From contig NZ_JAATEO010000006.1 in the NCBI RefSeq assembly GCF_012034245.1, positions 1 through 64,000 on the forward strand: a stretch of DNA of 64,000 nucleotides, in the 5' to 3' direction. Shown here piece by piece: positions 63,940 through 64,000 of the stretch. Source of the DNA: Micromonospora thermarum (GTDB taxonomy: Bacteria; Actinomycetota; Actinomycetes; Mycobacteriales; Micromonosporaceae). The translations under genes were made by a program, and so were the position numbers. The first letter of the stretch is position 1. Every line of letters begins with the position of its first letter. The notes under the pieces are model-generated. The model had not been told where the DNA came from, made no database searches, and saw only the letters and a list, made by a program, of their open reading frames with translations.

Positions 63940-64000
63940 GTGACGACCGTCGAGCGGTTTCGTTCCGCCGTCGAGGCCGGGGACCTGGACGCGTTCGACG
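63940..64000 (+). CDS. SnoaL/NTF2-like protein, 5' end only
   Basis: The GTG start at 63940 is preceded by GGGGAGG. The 20 codons visible (TTVERFRSAVEAGDLDAFD) match the first helix of NTF2-like/SnoaL proteins. The gene is cut by the window end. It is probably repressed by the divergent PadR. Confidence 0.65.
   Translation, partial: MTTVERFRSAVEAGDLDAFD

Overview
The window is high-GC DNA from an actinobacterium, probably a member of the Micromonosporaceae such as Micromonospora. This is inferred from third-position GC bias in every gene, frequent GTG starts, the furA-katG pair, a homodimeric aceE, ECF41 and ECF42 sigma factors, F420-type luciferase-like oxidoreductases and many TetR-family regulators. 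There are no rRNA or tRNA genes, no CRISPR array and no intact insertion sequence. It reads as chromosomal accessory or variable sequence with many regulators and several decaying genes.

Layout. 0-10.6 kb: a PPOX-fold protein, a secreted glycoside-hydrolase-like protein, aceE, an ECF41 sigma factor, a diguanylate cyclase with an intact product-inhibition site, an OsmC protein, a membrane protein and a secreted SURNod19-like protein. 10.7-20.6 kb: four TetR-type or similar control units, gene debris at 11.4-12.4 kb, a TMEM175-like channel, a three-gene stress-envelope operon (15.2-16.9 kb) and a deletion scar of a dehydrogenase beside two perfect operators. 20.6-23.4 kb: furA-katG. 23.6-28.4 kb: a tiny zinc-ribbon protein, a secreted protein, a frameshifted phytanoyl-CoA dioxygenase, a GH5 cellulase with a CebR-like box and an SDR.

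28.4-31.9 kb is a decaying polar-amino-acid ABC locus under an RpiR regulator. Its binding-protein gene is frameshifted just after the lipoprotein signal. Its ATPase gene has been deleted except for about 30 codons, which are fused to the C-terminal half of an M20 peptidase. 32.1-33.4 kb is a frameshifted S51 (cyanophycinase-like) peptidase.

33.7-36.75 kb is the most striking locus: an NB-ARC/TPR STAND NTPase (NLR-like) translationally coupled to a two-TM protein. Both carry the same 17-residue glycine/valine motif (11 of 17 identical), and the membrane protein has a second degenerate copy. This is the architecture expected of an amyloid-type signalling pair, possibly antiphage.

36.9-50.2 kb is a catabolic regulon. 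It contains an acyl-CoA ligase followed by a LivGFHM-type transporter and its binding protein, an acyl-CoA carboxyltransferase, a molybdopterin oxidoreductase plus TetR, and an SDR with a medium-chain reductase. Three near-identical palindromes (TACCGAC-NN-GTCGGTA) sit in front of these units, so the TetR at 45.4-46.0 kb probably controls all of them. 50.5-64 kb holds a P450-hydrolase pair, a CSLREA beta-helix protein, a MarR-controlled LLM/F420-type redox cluster, an ECF42-DGPF pair, a methyltransferase, a cold-shock protein with a 5' hairpin, a DEAD-box helicase and a PadR/NTF2-like divergent pair cut by the window end.
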